This document shows positions 8,265-17,411 of a stretch of DNA of 64,000 nucleotides, piece by piece. The DNA lies in assembly GCF_000622145.1 (NCBI RefSeq), contig NZ_JHWH01000001.1, positions 285,678 through 349,677 of the forward strand. Reading direction: 5' to 3'. This DNA is from Paracoccus yeei ATCC BAA-599. Lineage in GTDB: Bacteria > Pseudomonadota > Alphaproteobacteria > Rhodobacterales > Rhodobacteraceae. Both the position numbers and the translations under genes were made by a program. How positions within the stretch are numbered: the stretch's first letter is position 1; every line of letters begins with the position of its first letter. Below the pieces are notes generated by a model that ran no database searches, was not told the DNA's origin, and was given only the letters and a program-made list of their open reading frames with translations.

Positions 8265-9908
8265 TCAACCCAGTAACCTGCGTGCAATGACCTGGGCCTG
8301 GATCTCGGCCGCGCCCTCGAAGATGTTCAGGATGCGGGCGTCGCACAGGACCCGGCTGATGGCATATTCCAGCGCAAAGCCGTTGCCGCCGTGGATCTGC
8401 AGGGCATTGTCGGCGGCGGCCCAGGCGACGCGGGCGCCCAGCAGCTTGGCCATCCCGGCCTCCAGGTCGCAGCGCCGGCCGTGGTCCTTCTGCCAGGCGC
8501 TGAAATAGGTCAGCTGGCGCGCGATCATGATTTCCACCGCCATCATCGCCAGCTTGTCGGCGACGCGGGGAAAGTCGATCAGCGCGCGACCGAACTGCTT
8601 GCGGTCAAGGGCATAGCGCAGGCCCAGTTCGCAAGCCGATTGCGCCACGCCCACGGCGCGGGCGGCGGTCTGGATGCGGGCGGATTCAAAGGTCTCCATC
8701 AACTGCTTGAAACCGCGACCTGGCTCGCCGCCCAGCAGGTTCTCGCCCCGGACGCGGAACCCGTCGAAGCCCAGCTCGTATTCCTTCATGCCGCGATAGC
8801 CCAGCACCTCGATCTCGCCCCCGGTCATGCCGGGGGTGGGGAACGGGTCGTCGTCCGTGCCGGGGGTCTTTTCGGCCAGAAACATCGACAAGCCGCGCCA
8901 GTCGGTCGTGTCGGGGTCGGTGCGCGCCAGCAGCGTCATCACATGGGTGCGCTGTGCATGGGTGATCCAGGTCTTGTTGCCCGTCACCACCCAGTCGTCG
9001 CCATCGCGCACCGCCCGCGTGCGCAGGCTGCCCAGGTCGCTGCCGGTGTTCGGCTCGGTGAAGACGGCCGTGGACAGGATCTGCCCCGAGGCGAGGCCGG
9101 GCAGCCATTTCGCCTTCTGCTCCTCCGTACCGCCGCACAGGATCAGCTCGGCCGCGATTTCGCTGCGCGTGCCCAAGCTGCCCACGCCGATATAGCCGCG
9201 CGACAGTTCCTCGGTCACGACCACCATCGAGGCCTTGGAGAGGCCGAGGCCGCCGTATTCCTCGGGGATGGTCAGGCCAAAGACGCCAAGCTCGGCCAGT
9301 TCCTCGATGATCTCCATCGGGATCAACTGGTCCTTGAGGTGCCAGCCATGGGCGTTGGGGATCACGCGTTCGTCGGCATAGCGGCGGAACTGGTCGCGGA
9401 TCATCTCGAGATCCTCGTCCAGCCCGGTGGCGCCGAAGGTGGCGCGGCCGTGGTTGTCCTGCATCAGCGCCACCAGTTCGGCCCGCGCCTGGGGCGTGTT
9501 GCCGCCTATCAGCGCCAGCGCCGCCTCGGGCGGGGTCCAGTCCAGGCCCAGGTCCGACAGCCGCGCGAATTCGGTCTGGCTCATGGGGATGCCGCCCCGG
9601 ATCTGGGTCAGGTATTCGCCCAGGCCGATCTGCAGGATCAGCGCCTCGGCCCGGCCAAGGCCGCCCGCCTCGGACAGCCGGCCGGCCCATTCCGTCAGCT
9701 GCCGGATCGATTCGACATAGGTCGCCAGCCAGGACAGCGCATGCGCGGCGTGCTGGTCGCGGTCCAGCGCGGCGGGATCGACCTTGCCCGTCGGGGCCAC
9801 CCGGGCGCGCAGGGTCTGGGTCGCGCGGTCCAGCAGGTCGGAAAGCGCGGGTAGCGTGTCGCGCGCGCGGGCAAGCGTCTGGGCGGGCATGGCGGGCGTA
9901 TCCTTCAT
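8265..9908 (-). CDS. mcd: Probable (2S)-methylsuccinyl-CoA dehydrogenase
   Basis: 547-residue acyl-CoA dehydrogenase family flavoenzyme. Beyond the usual core (FTEPNTGSDLGSLRTRA FAD loop, IHGGNGFALEY, and the C-terminal NIFEGAAEIQ) it has an extra N-terminal domain of about 150 residues containing DRDQHAAHALSWLATYVE. That extension and length are characteristic of Mcd, which oxidises methylsuccinyl-CoA to mesaconyl-CoA in the ethylmalonyl-CoA pathway; ordinary acyl-CoA dehydrogenases are near 380 residues. The ATG at 9908 follows AAAGGA. No other pathway gene (ccr, ecm, meaA) is in the window. A generic acyl-CoA dehydrogenase is the alternative. Confidence 0.85.
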   Translation of the reverse strand: MKDTPAMPAQTLARARDTLPALSDLLDRATQTLRARVAPTGKVDPAALDRDQHAAHALSWLATYVESIRQLTEWAGRLSEAGGLGRAEALILQIGLGEYLTQIRGGIPMSQTEFARLSDLGLDWTPPEAALALIGGNTPQARAELVALMQDNHGRATFGATGLDEDLEMIRDQFRRYADERVIPNAHGWHLKDQLIPMEIIEELAELGVFGLTIPEEYGGLGLSKASMVVVTEELSRGYIGVGSLGTRSEIAAELILCGGTEEQKAKWLPGLASGQILSTAVFTEPNTGSDLGSLRTRAVRDGDDWVVTGNKTWITHAQRTHVMTLLARTDPDTTDWRGLSMFLAEKTPGTDDDPFPTPGMTGGEIEVLGYRGMKEYELGFDGFRVRGENLLGGEPGRGFKQLMETFESARIQTAARAVGVAQSACELGLRYALDRKQFGRALIDFPRVADKLAMMAVEIMIARQLTYFSAWQKDHGRRCDLEAGMAKLLGARVAWAAADNALQIHGGNGFALEYAISRVLCDARILNIFEGAAEIQAQVIARRLLG

Positions 9909-9981
9909 GGCAGGTCCTTTGCGGTCGTGCGGCGTTGCAGCATCTCTAGCGCCAATGCAGGCGCAGCGCAACTATCATGCG

Positions 9982-9998
9982 TTATACGTGGCGTAAGC
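9982..9998. promoter_or_regulatory. Possible operator upstream of mcd
   Basis: In the 282-base gap between divergent mcd and the TauE gene lies TTATACGTGGCGTAAGC, containing the inverted repeat TACG-TGG-CGTA. The core ACGTGGCGT reappears upstream of the first merR gene (reverse strand, 31740-31748). A related sequence sits upstream of the second merR gene. This suggests, but does not prove, a MerR-type binding site about 75 bases ahead of the mcd start. I see nothing else of note in the gap. Confidence 0.35.
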
Positions 9999-10190
9999 GA
10001 ACGAAAATGACCAAGCCTGCCCGCGATGTCGCTCAGCCCGCCATCGGCGCCCGGACTTTTAGCGTTTGCGGAAAATTCCCCGGAGCGGTAATGACCGGGC
10101 CATCGGGCCAAAGCCACGCCCAGCCGCGTTTTCCATCGCGAAAACATGAGACGCCTCAAGCCTGCACGGGCCCCAATCGACTGTCGTTCA

Positions 10191-10964
10191 ATGTTCGGAC
10201 TGGACCCCTTTCACCTGGCGCTTGCCGTCGCGATCACGCTGTTTTCCGGCTTCGTCAAGGGCGCCATCGGCTTTGCCATGCCGATGATCATGCTGTCGGC
10301 GCTGGGATCGTTCCTGACCGCCCAGCAAGCGGTCGCGGCCGTCATCCTGCCGGTGCTCATCACCAACATCCGCCAAGCGCTGCGCCAGGGCTGGGGCCCG
10401 GCCTGGGCGGCCACCTGGGCCTATCGCTGGCATATCGGCATGGTCGTGCTGTTCATCCCGGTCAGCGCCTTCTTTGCCACGCGCGTGCCGCAATGGGCGA
10501 TGTATGCGCTGATCGGCGTGCCGATCACGCTTTACGCGGGATGGCAACTGATGGGCCGCAGCCTGGCCCTGCCCATCCACCACCGCCGCCGGGCCGAGAT
10601 CGCGACCGGCATCGTCGGCGGGCTGATCGGCGGCGTCTCGGGGATCTGGGGGCCGCCGCTGCTGGTCCTGCTGCTGTCCCTGCACGCGCCCAAGGACGAA
10701 CAGATGCGCGTCCAGGGCGTCGTGTTCTTCATCGGGGCGGCGGTGCTGACGGTGTCGCACCTGAACTCGGGACTTCTGAACGCGCAAACCCTGCCGTTCT
10801 CCGCCATGCTGGTGGTGCCGGCGATCATCGGCATGGGCCTGGGCTATCTGGCGCATGACCGGCTGGACATCTCGCAATTCCGGCGCTGGACGCTGATCCT
10901 GCTGGTCGCGACCGGGCTGAACCTGATCCGCCGCGCGACCGAGCTTCTGGGCGCCCCGACCTGA
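10191..10964 (+). CDS. TauE/SafE family membrane transporter
   Basis: 257-residue polytopic membrane protein of the TauE/SafE (DUF81) family, associated with export or uptake of sulfite, sulfonates and other organic anions. The N-terminal segment [20 protein letters not shown] and the second repeat [19 protein letters not shown] are the paired signature helices of the family. An upstream ATG at 10146 is in frame, but 10191 starts right at the first membrane segment; neither has a strong ribosome-binding site. It is divergent from mcd and 11 bases ahead of dapE. The substrate is unknown. Confidence 0.85.
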   Translation: MFGLDPFHLALAVAITLFSGFVKGAIGFAMPMIMLSALGSFLTAQQAVAAVILPVLITNIRQALRQGWGPAWAATWAYRWHIGMVVLFIPVSAFFATRVPQWAMYALIGVPITLYAGWQLMGRSLALPIHHRRRAEIATGIVGGLIGGVSGIWGPPLLVLLLSLHAPKDEQMRVQGVVFFIGAAVLTVSHLNSGLLNAQTLPFSAMLVVPAIIGMGLGYLAHDRLDISQFRRWTLILLVATGLNLIRRATELLGAPT

Positions 10965-10975
10965 AAGGACATGCC

Positions 10976-12115
10976 ATGATCGACCCCGCCCGCCTGACCG
11001 CCGATCTGATCCGCTGCCCCTCGGTCACGCCCGAGGAAGGCGGCGCGCTGACCCTGCTGGACGGCGTCCTGGCCGGCGCGGGCTTCGAATGCCACCGCGT
11101 GGACCGGAACGGAACGCCGAACCTGTTCGCACGCTGGGGCGCCAAGGGGGCGGCACGGAGCTTCGGCTTCAACGGCCATACCGACGTGGTCCCGCCCGGC
11201 GACCCCGCCAGTTGGACCCACCCACCCTTCTCGGGGGCCGAGGTCGACGGCTGGATCTGGGGCCGGGGCGCCACCGACATGAAATCGGGCGTCGCGGCCT
11301 TTGTCGCGGCGGCGGTCGAATTCGTGACCCGGACCCCGCCCGACGGCGCCGTGGTCCTGGCCATCACCGGGGACGAGGAAGGGCCCAGCCGCGACGGCAC
11401 GCTGGCGCTGCTGGACTGGATGGCCCGGAACGGCGAGCGGATGGATGTCTGCATCGTGGGCGAGCCGTCGAACCCCGACCGCTTGGGCGAGATGATCAAG
11501 ATCGGCCGGCGCGGCTCGATGACGCTCCATATCGAGGCGCGGGGCGTGCAGGGACACGCCGCCTATCCGGACCGGGCGCGCAACCCGATCCACGCGCTGA
11601 TCCGGCTGCTGGGCGATCTGACCAGCCAGCCGCTGGACCAGGGGACGGCGCATTTCGACCCGTCCGGCCTGCAGGTGACGACCGTGGACTGCGGCAACCC
11701 GGCCACGAACGTCATCCCCGAGACGGCGCGCGCCAGCGTGAACATCCGCTTCAACGACGCGCATACCTCCGCCAGCCTTCAGGCGATGATCCGCGACAAG
11801 GCTGCGGCGATCTCGGCGCAGACGGGCGTGGGGCTGGACATCCGGGCCCAGGTTTCGGGCGAAAGCTTCCTGACCGCGCCCGGCCCCTTCGTCGATCTGG
11901 TGGCGGGCGTCGTGCGCGCGGAAACCGGGCTTGACCCGGTGCTCTCCACCTCGGGCGGGACCTCGGACGCGCGCTTCGTCAAGGATCATTGCCCGGTCCT
12001 TGAATTCGGCCTGGTCGGCCATTTCATGCACCAGGTCGATGAACGGGTTCCCGCCGATCAGGTGCGCGACCTGTCCCGGATCTATCGCCGCATTCTGGAG
12101 CGCTATTTCGCATGA
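10976..12115 (+). CDS. dapE: Succinyl-diaminopimelate desuccinylase
   Basis: 379-residue M20 metallopeptidase-family enzyme releasing LL-diaminopimelate for lysine and peptidoglycan synthesis. Metal and catalytic motifs are visible: [12 protein letters not shown] (first metal histidine and nearby aspartate), [10 protein letters not shown] (bridging aspartate), and ITGDEEGPS (catalytic base glutamate). The C-terminal [11 protein letters not shown] and the histidine in VGHFMH complete the site. AAAGGA lies eight bases upstream of the ATG. Its stop overlaps the following GNAT gene by ATGA. Confidence 0.96.
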   Translation: MIDPARLTADLIRCPSVTPEEGGALTLLDGVLAGAGFECHRVDRNGTPNLFARWGAKGAARSFGFNGHTDVVPPGDPASWTHPPFSGAEVDGWIWGRGATDMKSGVAAFVAAAVEFVTRTPPDGAVVLAITGDEEGPSRDGTLALLDWMARNGERMDVCIVGEPSNPDRLGEMIKIGRRGSMTLHIEARGVQGHAAYPDRARNPIHALIRLLGDLTSQPLDQGTAHFDPSGLQVTTVDCGNPATNVIPETARASVNIRFNDAHTSASLQAMIRDKAAAISAQTGVGLDIRAQVSGESFLTAPGPFVDLVAGVVRAETGLDPVLSTSGGTSDARFVKDHCPVLEFGLVGHFMHQVDERVPADQVRDLSRIYRRILERYFA

Positions 12116-12531
12116 AGATCGAACGCACCGAGGACCTCGAGACCTGCCGCGCCATCCGCCGCGTCGTCTTTGTCCAGGAACAGAACGTCCCCGAGGACGA
12201 GGAGTGGGACGGGCTGGACGGCGCGGCGATCCACCTGCTGGCCCGCGACGACCAGGGCGCCGCGGTCGGGACCGCGCGCATCCTGCTGGCCGACGGCACC
12301 GGCAAGATCGGGCGGGTCGCCGTTCTGAAACCGGCGCGCGGCACCGGCGCGGGCGCGGCGCTGATCCGGGCGGCGCTGGCCGAGTTGCGCGCCCTGCCCG
12401 GCGTCACCCGTGCCAAGCTGGGCGCCCAGACCCATGCCATCGGGTTTTACGAAAAGCTGGGCTTTGCCGCCTATGGTCCGGAATACGACGATGCGGGGAT
12501 CCGGCATCGCGACATGGCGCTGACGCTTTGA
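12112..12531 (+). CDS. GNAT family N-acetyltransferase
   Basis: 139-residue acetyltransferase. The segment [21 protein letters not shown] holds the acetyl-CoA pyrophosphate-binding motif A (R/Q-x-x-G-x-G/A), followed by [20 protein letters not shown], the motif B helix typical of the ElaA/YjcF-like branch. The acceptor substrate is unknown. It is translationally coupled to dapE and to the next gene (stop TGA overlaps a TTG start), suggesting one operon. Confidence 0.88.
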   Translation: MKIERTEDLETCRAIRRVVFVQEQNVPEDEEWDGLDGAAIHLLARDDQGAAVGTARILLADGTGKIGRVAVLKPARGTGAGAALIRAALAELRALPGVTRAKLGAQTHAIGFYEKLGFAAYGPEYDDAGIRHRDMALTL

Positions 12532-13031
12532 TCCGGCCTGAACTGCGGCCCTATCGCGAAACCGTGGCGGCCCTGGTCGCGACGGGCCTGGGGCTTTGGG
12601 TGTTTTCGCGGGGCGGCTGGGTGTTCTGGCCGCTGGGCGCGCTGATCGCCGGGGCCTCGGCGCTCTGGGCGCTGGACGCCTGGCGGCGGCTGCGCTTTCG
12701 CAGCCGGGCGACCGCGCCGGGCGTCGTGGAACTGGACGAAGGCGCGATCCGCTACCTGTCCCCCGACCGCCTGCTGGGCGGCGAGATCGCGCTGCGCGAC
12801 CTGTCCGAAATCCGCCTGCTGCGGCTGAACGGGCGGGCGCATTGGCGGCTGAAAAGCCTGGACGGGCAGGCGCTGCTGGTGCCGGTCGATGCGCGCGGCG
12901 CCGAGGGGCTGGCCAGCGCCTTTGCCGCGCTGCCGGGTGTGGACATGGGCCGCATCTCGGCCGCGCTGAAGGCGGACGGACCGACCATGCAGACCCTTTG
13001 GACCAGGAACAATCACCCCCGCTTGACTTGA
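12528..13031 (+). CDS. Small membrane protein with C-terminal PH-like region
   Basis: Hypothetical protein of about 167 residues. The frame is open far upstream over dapE antisense-type sequence, but the only start that avoids overlapping the GNAT gene heavily is the TTG at 12528 (TTGATC overlapping its TGA). Residues about 14-50 form two closely spaced hydrophobic helices. The rest is a soluble domain with alternating strands (ELDEGAIRYLSP, EIALRDLSEIRLLRL, HWRLKSL) resembling bacterial PH-like domains of membrane-anchored proteins. Function is unknown; the start is uncertain. Confidence 0.65.
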   Translation: MIRPELRPYRETVAALVATGLGLWVFSRGGWVFWPLGALIAGASALWALDAWRRLRFRSRATAPGVVELDEGAIRYLSPDRLLGGEIALRDLSEIRLLRLNGRAHWRLKSLDGQALLVPVDARGAEGLASAFAALPGVDMGRISAALKADGPTMQTLWTRNNHPRLT

Positions 13032-13080
13032 CGCGCCAGCCTTGCCACCTGTGGCGGGCTAGGCAGATGAAAGGCCACCG

Positions 13081-14460
13081 ATGTCCATTCCTCAACAGGG
13101 CGGCGGCCCGATCGAACGACCCGAGCAACTGGCGGAGTACATCGCCTCGGGCGAGAAACCCAAGGACCGCTGGCGCATCGGAACCGAGCACGAGAAGTTC
13201 GGCTATCGCCATTCCGACCTGATGCCCCTGCCCTATGACGCGCCCGCCGGCCAGCCTTCGGTCAAGGCCATGCTGGAAGGCTTGCGCGACCGCTTCGGCT
13301 GGACCCCTGTGCTGGAAGCCGGCCATATCATCGGGCTGGAGCGCGACGGCGCCAATGTCAGCCTGGAGCCGGGCGGGCAACTGGAACTGTCCGGCGCCCC
13401 GGTCGAGACGATCCACCAGACCTGCGACGAGGTGAACGGCCACCTGGCCGAGGTGCGCGAGATCGCCGACAAGCTGGGCGCGGGCTTTATCGGCCTGGGC
13501 GCCGCGCCGGTCTGGAGCCAGGACCAGATGCCGATGATGCCCAAGGGCCGCTATCGGCTGATGACCGATTACATGGGCCGGGTCGGCACGCTGGGCACGC
13601 AGATGATGTATCGCACCTGCACCGTGCAGGTGAACCTGGACTTTGCCAGCGAAGCCGACATGGTCCAGAAGCTGCGCGTCGCGCTGGCCCTGCAACCCGT
13701 CGCCAATGCGCTGTTCGCCAATTCGCCCTTCCTCGACGGCAAGCCGAACGGCTGGAAAAGCTGGCGCGCCCATATCTGGCAGAACCTGGACGCGGCGCGC
13801 ACCGGCATGCTGCCCTTCGCCTTCCAGGACGGCATGGGTTATGAACGCTGGGTCGACTATGTTCTTGATGTTCCGATGTATTTCGTCTATCGCGACGGCA
13901 AGTACATCGACGCGCTGGGACAGAGCTTCCGCGATTTCCTGAACGGCCGCCTGCCCGCCCTGCCGGGCGAGGTGCCGACACTGTCGGACTGGGCCGACCA
14001 CCTGACCACCGTCTTCCCCGAGGCGCGCGTCAAGAAATTCATCGAGATGCGCGGCGCGGACGGCGGCCCCTGGCGGCGGCTTTGCGCCCTGCCCGCGCTG
14101 TGGGTCGGGCTGATCTATGACCAGTCGGCACTGGATGCGGCCTGGGATCTGGTCAGGGGCTGGGACGCCGAAACCCGCGAGGCCTGGCGGCGCGAGGCGG
14201 GCCTCAAGGCGCTGGACGCCGAGGTCGGCGGCACCCGGATGCGCGATCTGGCGCGCGAGGTTCTGGCGATTTCCGAAGCCGGGCTCAAGGCCCGCGCCCG
14301 CGCGGGCAGCGGCGGGCTGGTCCCGGACGAGACGCATTTCCTGAACGCGCTGAAGGAAAGCGTGGACAGCGGCACGGTCCCGGCCGACGAGATGCTGGCG
14401 AAATACCACGGCGAATGGCAGGGTGACCTGAACCGGATCTACGCCGAATATTCCTATTGA
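13081..14460 (+). CDS. gshA: Glutamate-cysteine ligase (plant/proteobacterial type)
   Basis: 459-residue cytosolic enzyme making gamma-glutamylcysteine, the first step of glutathione synthesis. The sequence has RIGTEHEKFGY near the N-terminus (ATP/metal-binding glutamates), GGQLELSGAP, and MMYRTCTVQVNLDF, all typical of the class found in alphaproteobacteria and plants. Length is normal. A start ATG at 13081 follows GAAAGG. An intrinsic terminator lies 23 bases after the stop. Confidence 0.96.
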   Translation: MSIPQQGGGPIERPEQLAEYIASGEKPKDRWRIGTEHEKFGYRHSDLMPLPYDAPAGQPSVKAMLEGLRDRFGWTPVLEAGHIIGLERDGANVSLEPGGQLELSGAPVETIHQTCDEVNGHLAEVREIADKLGAGFIGLGAAPVWSQDQMPMMPKGRYRLMTDYMGRVGTLGTQMMYRTCTVQVNLDFASEADMVQKLRVALALQPVANALFANSPFLDGKPNGWKSWRAHIWQNLDAARTGMLPFAFQDGMGYERWVDYVLDVPMYFVYRDGKYIDALGQSFRDFLNGRLPALPGEVPTLSDWADHLTTVFPEARVKKFIEMRGADGGPWRRLCALPALWVGLIYDQSALDAAWDLVRGWDAETREAWRREAGLKALDAEVGGTRMRDLAREVLAISEAGLKARARAGSGGLVPDETHFLNALKESVDSGTVPADEMLAKYHGEWQGDLNRIYAEYSY

Positions 14461-14482
14461 GGACCGTCTGCCGAATGACAAA

Positions 14483-14510
14483 GGGGCCGGGTCATCCCCG
14501 GCCCCATTTT
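14483..14510 (+). terminator. Intrinsic terminator after gshA
   Basis: Perfect 9-base stem GGGGCCGGG (14483-14491) with CCCGGCCCC (14497-14505), a five-base loop, then A and four T. It lies between gshA and the convergent DUF2852 gene. Confidence 0.85.
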
Positions 14511-14524
14511 GCCCTTGTGGGGCG

Positions 14525-14950
14525 TCAGGCCTGCGGTTCGGGCGGCTCGCCCCGGCTGGCCATGAACTGGTCGAACTCGGCCTTGTCGCGGGCTTCGCGC
14601 AGCTTTTGCAGGAAGTCCAGGAACTCGCGGTGCTCGTCCTCAAGCCGCTTCAGCGTTTCGTCGCGATAGGCGTCGAAGGCGGCGTTGCCGGTCGGCGCGC
14701 CCGGGTGGCGGCCCATGCGGCGGGCGCTGCCGTAGCGGTCATGGCAGGTATGGCGGCAGGAAAACATGCGCTTGCTCCAGATCATGTAGCCAAGGATGGC
14801 CAGCCCCACGGGCCAGCAAAAGACAAAGCCCAGGATCATGGCAAAGATCCAGGCGGGCTTGCCGCGGTCGTCCAGCCAGTCCCGGACCCCGGCCAGGGCA
14901 AGGCCGATCCGGTCCATGACGGACGGTTGCGGGACGATATTCGTGTTCAT
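14525..14950 (-). CDS. DUF2852 family membrane protein
   Basis: 141-residue protein. One strong hydrophobic segment, with PAWIFAMILGFVFCWPVGLAILGYM at about residues 33-57, is followed by a cytosolic-looking tail rich in charged helices (DAYRDETLKRLEDEHREFLDFLQKLREA). This arrangement is typical of DUF2852, whose function I do not know. Two ATGs lie six bases apart; 14950 is chosen because GGGGGA then sits at normal spacing. A long palindrome immediately upstream suggests tight repression by the TetR protein encoded next door. Confidence 0.8.
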   Translation of the reverse strand: MNTNIVPQPSVMDRIGLALAGVRDWLDDRGKPAWIFAMILGFVFCWPVGLAILGYMIWSKRMFSCRHTCHDRYGSARRMGRHPGAPTGNAAFDAYRDETLKRLEDEHREFLDFLQKLREARDKAEFDQFMASRGEPPEPQA

Positions 14951-14964
14951 GGGCATTCCCCCTG

Positions 14965-14991
14965 TATGTGAATGTTAATCACATTTACATA
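14965..14991. promoter_or_regulatory. TetR-type operator before the DUF2852 gene
   Basis: TATGTGAATGT (14965-14975), a five-base spacer, then ACATTTACATA (14981-14991). The arms are inverted repeats with one mismatch, a size and symmetry expected for a TetR dimer pair. On the minus strand it overlaps a plausible -10 (TATGTA), with TTGACG as a possible -35 about 20 bases upstream, and ends about 14 bases before the gene start. Its AT-richness stands out from the surroundings. Confidence 0.75.
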
Positions 14992-15036
14992 GATGGAGCG
15001 CCCAGGCCCGGCGTCAATATGCGCCGGCCAAAAAAT

Positions 15037-15645
15037 TCAGTCGGGAATGACGCCCAGCCCGCGCAGATAGATCAGCGCCCCGCTTTCCAGCATGTCCTCG
15101 GCCGAAATGGGCGAGCGGCCGCCGGGCTTGCCCCGGCCGAACAGCTCGACCACGCCATGGCTGAGCGCCCAGATGTGATCGGCGACCATGCCCGCCGGGG
15201 GACGGGGCGCGGCACTGCGCTGGAACAAGGCTTCGGCGGCGGTGACCAGCACGCCGCGGGCCCGGTCGGCGGCCTGCGTCAGCGCGGCATTGCCGGTGAT
15301 CGAGATGCCGGATTCGAACATCGCGATATAGAACCCGCGCCGTTCCGCCGCAAAGCGCAGATAGGCCCGCCCCATGTTCAGAAAGGCCGCGAGCGGGCTG
15401 GCCCGCCCCACCGCCAGGGCCGCCTCGAGCCGCTCGGCGAACTCCTCGAACCCCTGGCGGGCGACTTCTTCCAGCAACTCGTCGCGGCCGGCGAAATGGC
15501 GATAGGGCGCTGCGGCGCTGACCCCGGCCAGCCGGGCGGCCTCGGCCAGGGTGAAGGCCTGCGGGCCCTTCTCCTCGATCAGACGGACGGTCGCCTCGAC
15601 CAGGGCATGGCGCAGATTGCCGTGATGATACGAGCTGCGGGTCAC
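15037..15645 (-). CDS. TetR family transcriptional regulator
   Basis: 202-residue repressor. Residues about 8-60 form the N-terminal helix-turn-helix, with FTLAEAARLAGVSAAAPYRHFAGRDELL as the recognition region. The C-terminal part (HIWALSHGVVELFGRG) matches the WHG subgroup of TetR ligand-binding domains. It begins nine bases after the HPr gene, so it may be read from the PTS operon, and it precedes the DUF2852 gene on the same strand. The palindrome at 14965-14991 is its probable operator. The inducer is unknown. Confidence 0.92.
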   Translation of the reverse strand: MTRSSYHHGNLRHALVEATVRLIEEKGPQAFTLAEAARLAGVSAAAPYRHFAGRDELLEEVARQGFEEFAERLEAALAVGRASPLAAFLNMGRAYLRFAAERRGFYIAMFESGISITGNAALTQAADRARGVLVTAAEALFQRSAAPRPPAGMVADHIWALSHGVVELFGRGKPGGRSPISAEDMLESGALIYLRGLGVIPD

Positions 15646-15654
15646 GGGCGCAGC

Positions 15655-15945
15655 TTACATGCCTTCGCCGAAATAGTCCCCGACAAGCATGCGCAGCGCC
15701 TCGGCCAACTGGCGGGCCTGCGTTCCTTGGGTGGTAACGCGGATGGTGCTGCCACGCGGCGCGGTCAGCATCAGAAGCCCCATGATGGAATCGCCCGACA
15801 CGCTGATGCCGTCCTTTTCGACGGTGGCCGTCGCCTCGAAACGCTCGACCGTTTCGACGAACTTGGCGCTGGCCCGCGCGTGCAGGCCCTTTTCGTTGAT
15901 GATCGGCAGGTCCAGGATCACGGGACCGATGCTGGTGTCATTCAT
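15655..15945 (-). CDS. ptsH: HPr phosphocarrier protein
   Basis: 96-residue PTS protein. The phosphorylatable histidine is His22 in NEKGLHARASAKFVE, and the regulatory serine lies in GDSIMGLLML (Ser53), the target of HPr kinase. Both residues are kept. It overlaps the EIIA gene by ATGA and is the fourth gene after hprK and rapZ. With no sugar permease in the operon, the system is regulatory rather than transport-linked. Enzyme I is not in the window. Confidence 0.95.
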   Translation of the reverse strand: MNDTSIGPVILDLPIINEKGLHARASAKFVETVERFEATATVEKDGISVSGDSIMGLLMLTAPRGSTIRVTTQGTQARQLAEALRMLVGDYFGEGM

Positions 15946-16379
15946 GAGACGGCGCGGCTGGGAACGGGGATGATGTCGGCGGGTAGAACGTCGTAGCTGT
16001 TGATGTATTTTCGCCCGGCGTCCTTGGCAAGCGATACCGCATCCGCCACCGACAGCTTGCGCGACTTGGCCAGCTTGACCAACATCGGCAGGTTCGCGCC
16101 ATAAAGGATCGAGCGGTTGCGCGCATGACAGGCCATCAGCGACAGGTTCGAGGGCGAGCCCCCGAACAGGTCCGTGACCACGACAACGCCGTCCCCGGTA
16201 TCGACGGAATCGGCCGCGGCGCAGATTTCGGCCTGCTTTTCGCCGCGGTCATGATTCTCCTCGATGGTGACGGCGCGAATCCCCGATTGCGGACCCACGA
16301 CATGTTCGACAGCCGAGAGATATTCCCGCGCAAGACCGCCATGAGCCACGATGACAATTCCGATCAACTTTCCCACCAC
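15942..16379 (-). CDS. PTS EIIA component, mannose family
   Basis: Protein of up to 145 residues. The segment IGIVIVAHGGLAREYL contains the phosphorylated histidine; VVVVTDLFGGSPSNLS is the second EIIA-Man active-site loop. It lacks EIIB, IIC and IID domains, so it should act as a regulatory phosphoacceptor. A GTG at 16379 or 16376, or a TTG at 16367 (giving the common N-terminus IGIVIVAHGG), could be the start; the longest is given. The rapZ stop lies six bases upstream. Confidence 0.92.
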   Translation of the reverse strand: MVGKLIGIVIVAHGGLAREYLSAVEHVVGPQSGIRAVTIEENHDRGEKQAEICAAADSVDTGDGVVVVTDLFGGSPSNLSLMACHARNRSILYGANLPMLVKLAKSRKLSVADAVSLAKDAGRKYINSYDVLPADIIPVPSRAVS

Positions 16380-16385
16380 GAAGCG

Positions 16386-17339
16386 TCAGCCATGCATCGA
16401 CGCTGTCACCGGGCGGGAGGCTGTTGCCAAACCTTCATCCGCGGGTGCCGGCGCCTTGTCACGGCGTTCAAGTTCCCTATGCCTAATTGACACTTGCCAG
16501 CCTGCTTTCGCAATCGCGTCTGCCATTTTTTCCGCCATTGTGACGGAACGATGTTGCCCGCCGGTGCAGCCGAAACCGATCACCAGATGGGCCTTGCCCT
16601 CCTCAAGATGGGCGGGCAGCGCGAAAAGCACAAGATCGCGCACCCTGTCGAAAAACTCGGCGAATCGCGGATCGCGGGCGACATAGTCCTGCACCGGGCC
16701 GTCGCGGCCATCCAGCGGGCGAAGCGCCGGCTCCCAATGCGGGTTGGCCAGGAAGCGGCAGTCGAACATCATGTCGACCCCGCGTGGCGCTCCGCGTTTA
16801 TATGAAAACGACTGGACCGAGACAGTCAGCCGGCGCCCCGGCTCGGTGTCGAACCAGCGGGCGAGTTCGGCCTTGAGATCGTGCGGCGACAGGTCCGAGG
16901 TATCGACCAGCACGTCGGCCCGCGCGCGCAGCGGCGCCAGGATCTCGCGCTCGGCCAGGATGGCGTCAAGGGGGGCGCCTTCGCCGCGCAGCGGATGACG
17001 GCGGCGGGTTTCATTGAACCGTCGCAAAAGCTGCTCGGTCGCGCAGTCCAGAAACAGCAGGACGGGTTCATAATCCGGCAACCGGGTCAGCCGGTCGACC
17101 AGTTCGATCACGCTTGCGACGGAAAAGTCACGGTTGCGCACGTCCAGCCCCAGCGCCAGCGGCGTCGGCCGCGCCGGTCCGTCCAGCAGGCGCGGGATCA
17201 GCGACAGCGGCAGGTTGTCGATCGCCTCATAGCCCAGGTCCTCGAGCACGTTGATCGCCGTCGAGCGCCCCGCCCCCGAAGGGCCGGTGACAAGGACCAG
17301 TCTTTGCGTCGGGTCCTGCGGCTTGGTGTCGTTGGTCAT
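16386..17339 (-). CDS. rapZ: RNase adapter protein RapZ (P-loop nucleotide-binding)
   Basis: 317-residue protein. P-loop GPSGAGRS is close to the N-terminus; the C-terminal half contains the RapZ motifs [21 protein letters not shown] and [13 protein letters not shown]. In E. coli RapZ directs RNase E to the small RNA GlmZ; in alphaproteobacteria the gene is conserved beside hprK and PTS genes, but the target is less clear. In-frame upstream ATGs at 17348 and 17387 are possible; none has a good ribosome-binding site. Confidence 0.93.
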   Translation of the reverse strand: MTNDTKPQDPTQRLVLVTGPSGAGRSTAINVLEDLGYEAIDNLPLSLIPRLLDGPARPTPLALGLDVRNRDFSVASVIELVDRLTRLPDYEPVLLFLDCATEQLLRRFNETRRRHPLRGEGAPLDAILAEREILAPLRARADVLVDTSDLSPHDLKAELARWFDTEPGRRLTVSVQSFSYKRGAPRGVDMMFDCRFLANPHWEPALRPLDGRDGPVQDYVARDPRFAEFFDRVRDLVLFALPAHLEEGKAHLVIGFGCTGGQHRSVTMAEKMADAIAKAGWQVSIRHRELERRDKAPAPADEGLATASRPVTASMHG

Positions 17340-17411
17340 GCGGATCATCGTCAACACGAAGGGGGGCGTCGCGGGTCTGGGCTCCATTGGGGGTGCGACA
17401 GGAGGCCGCGG

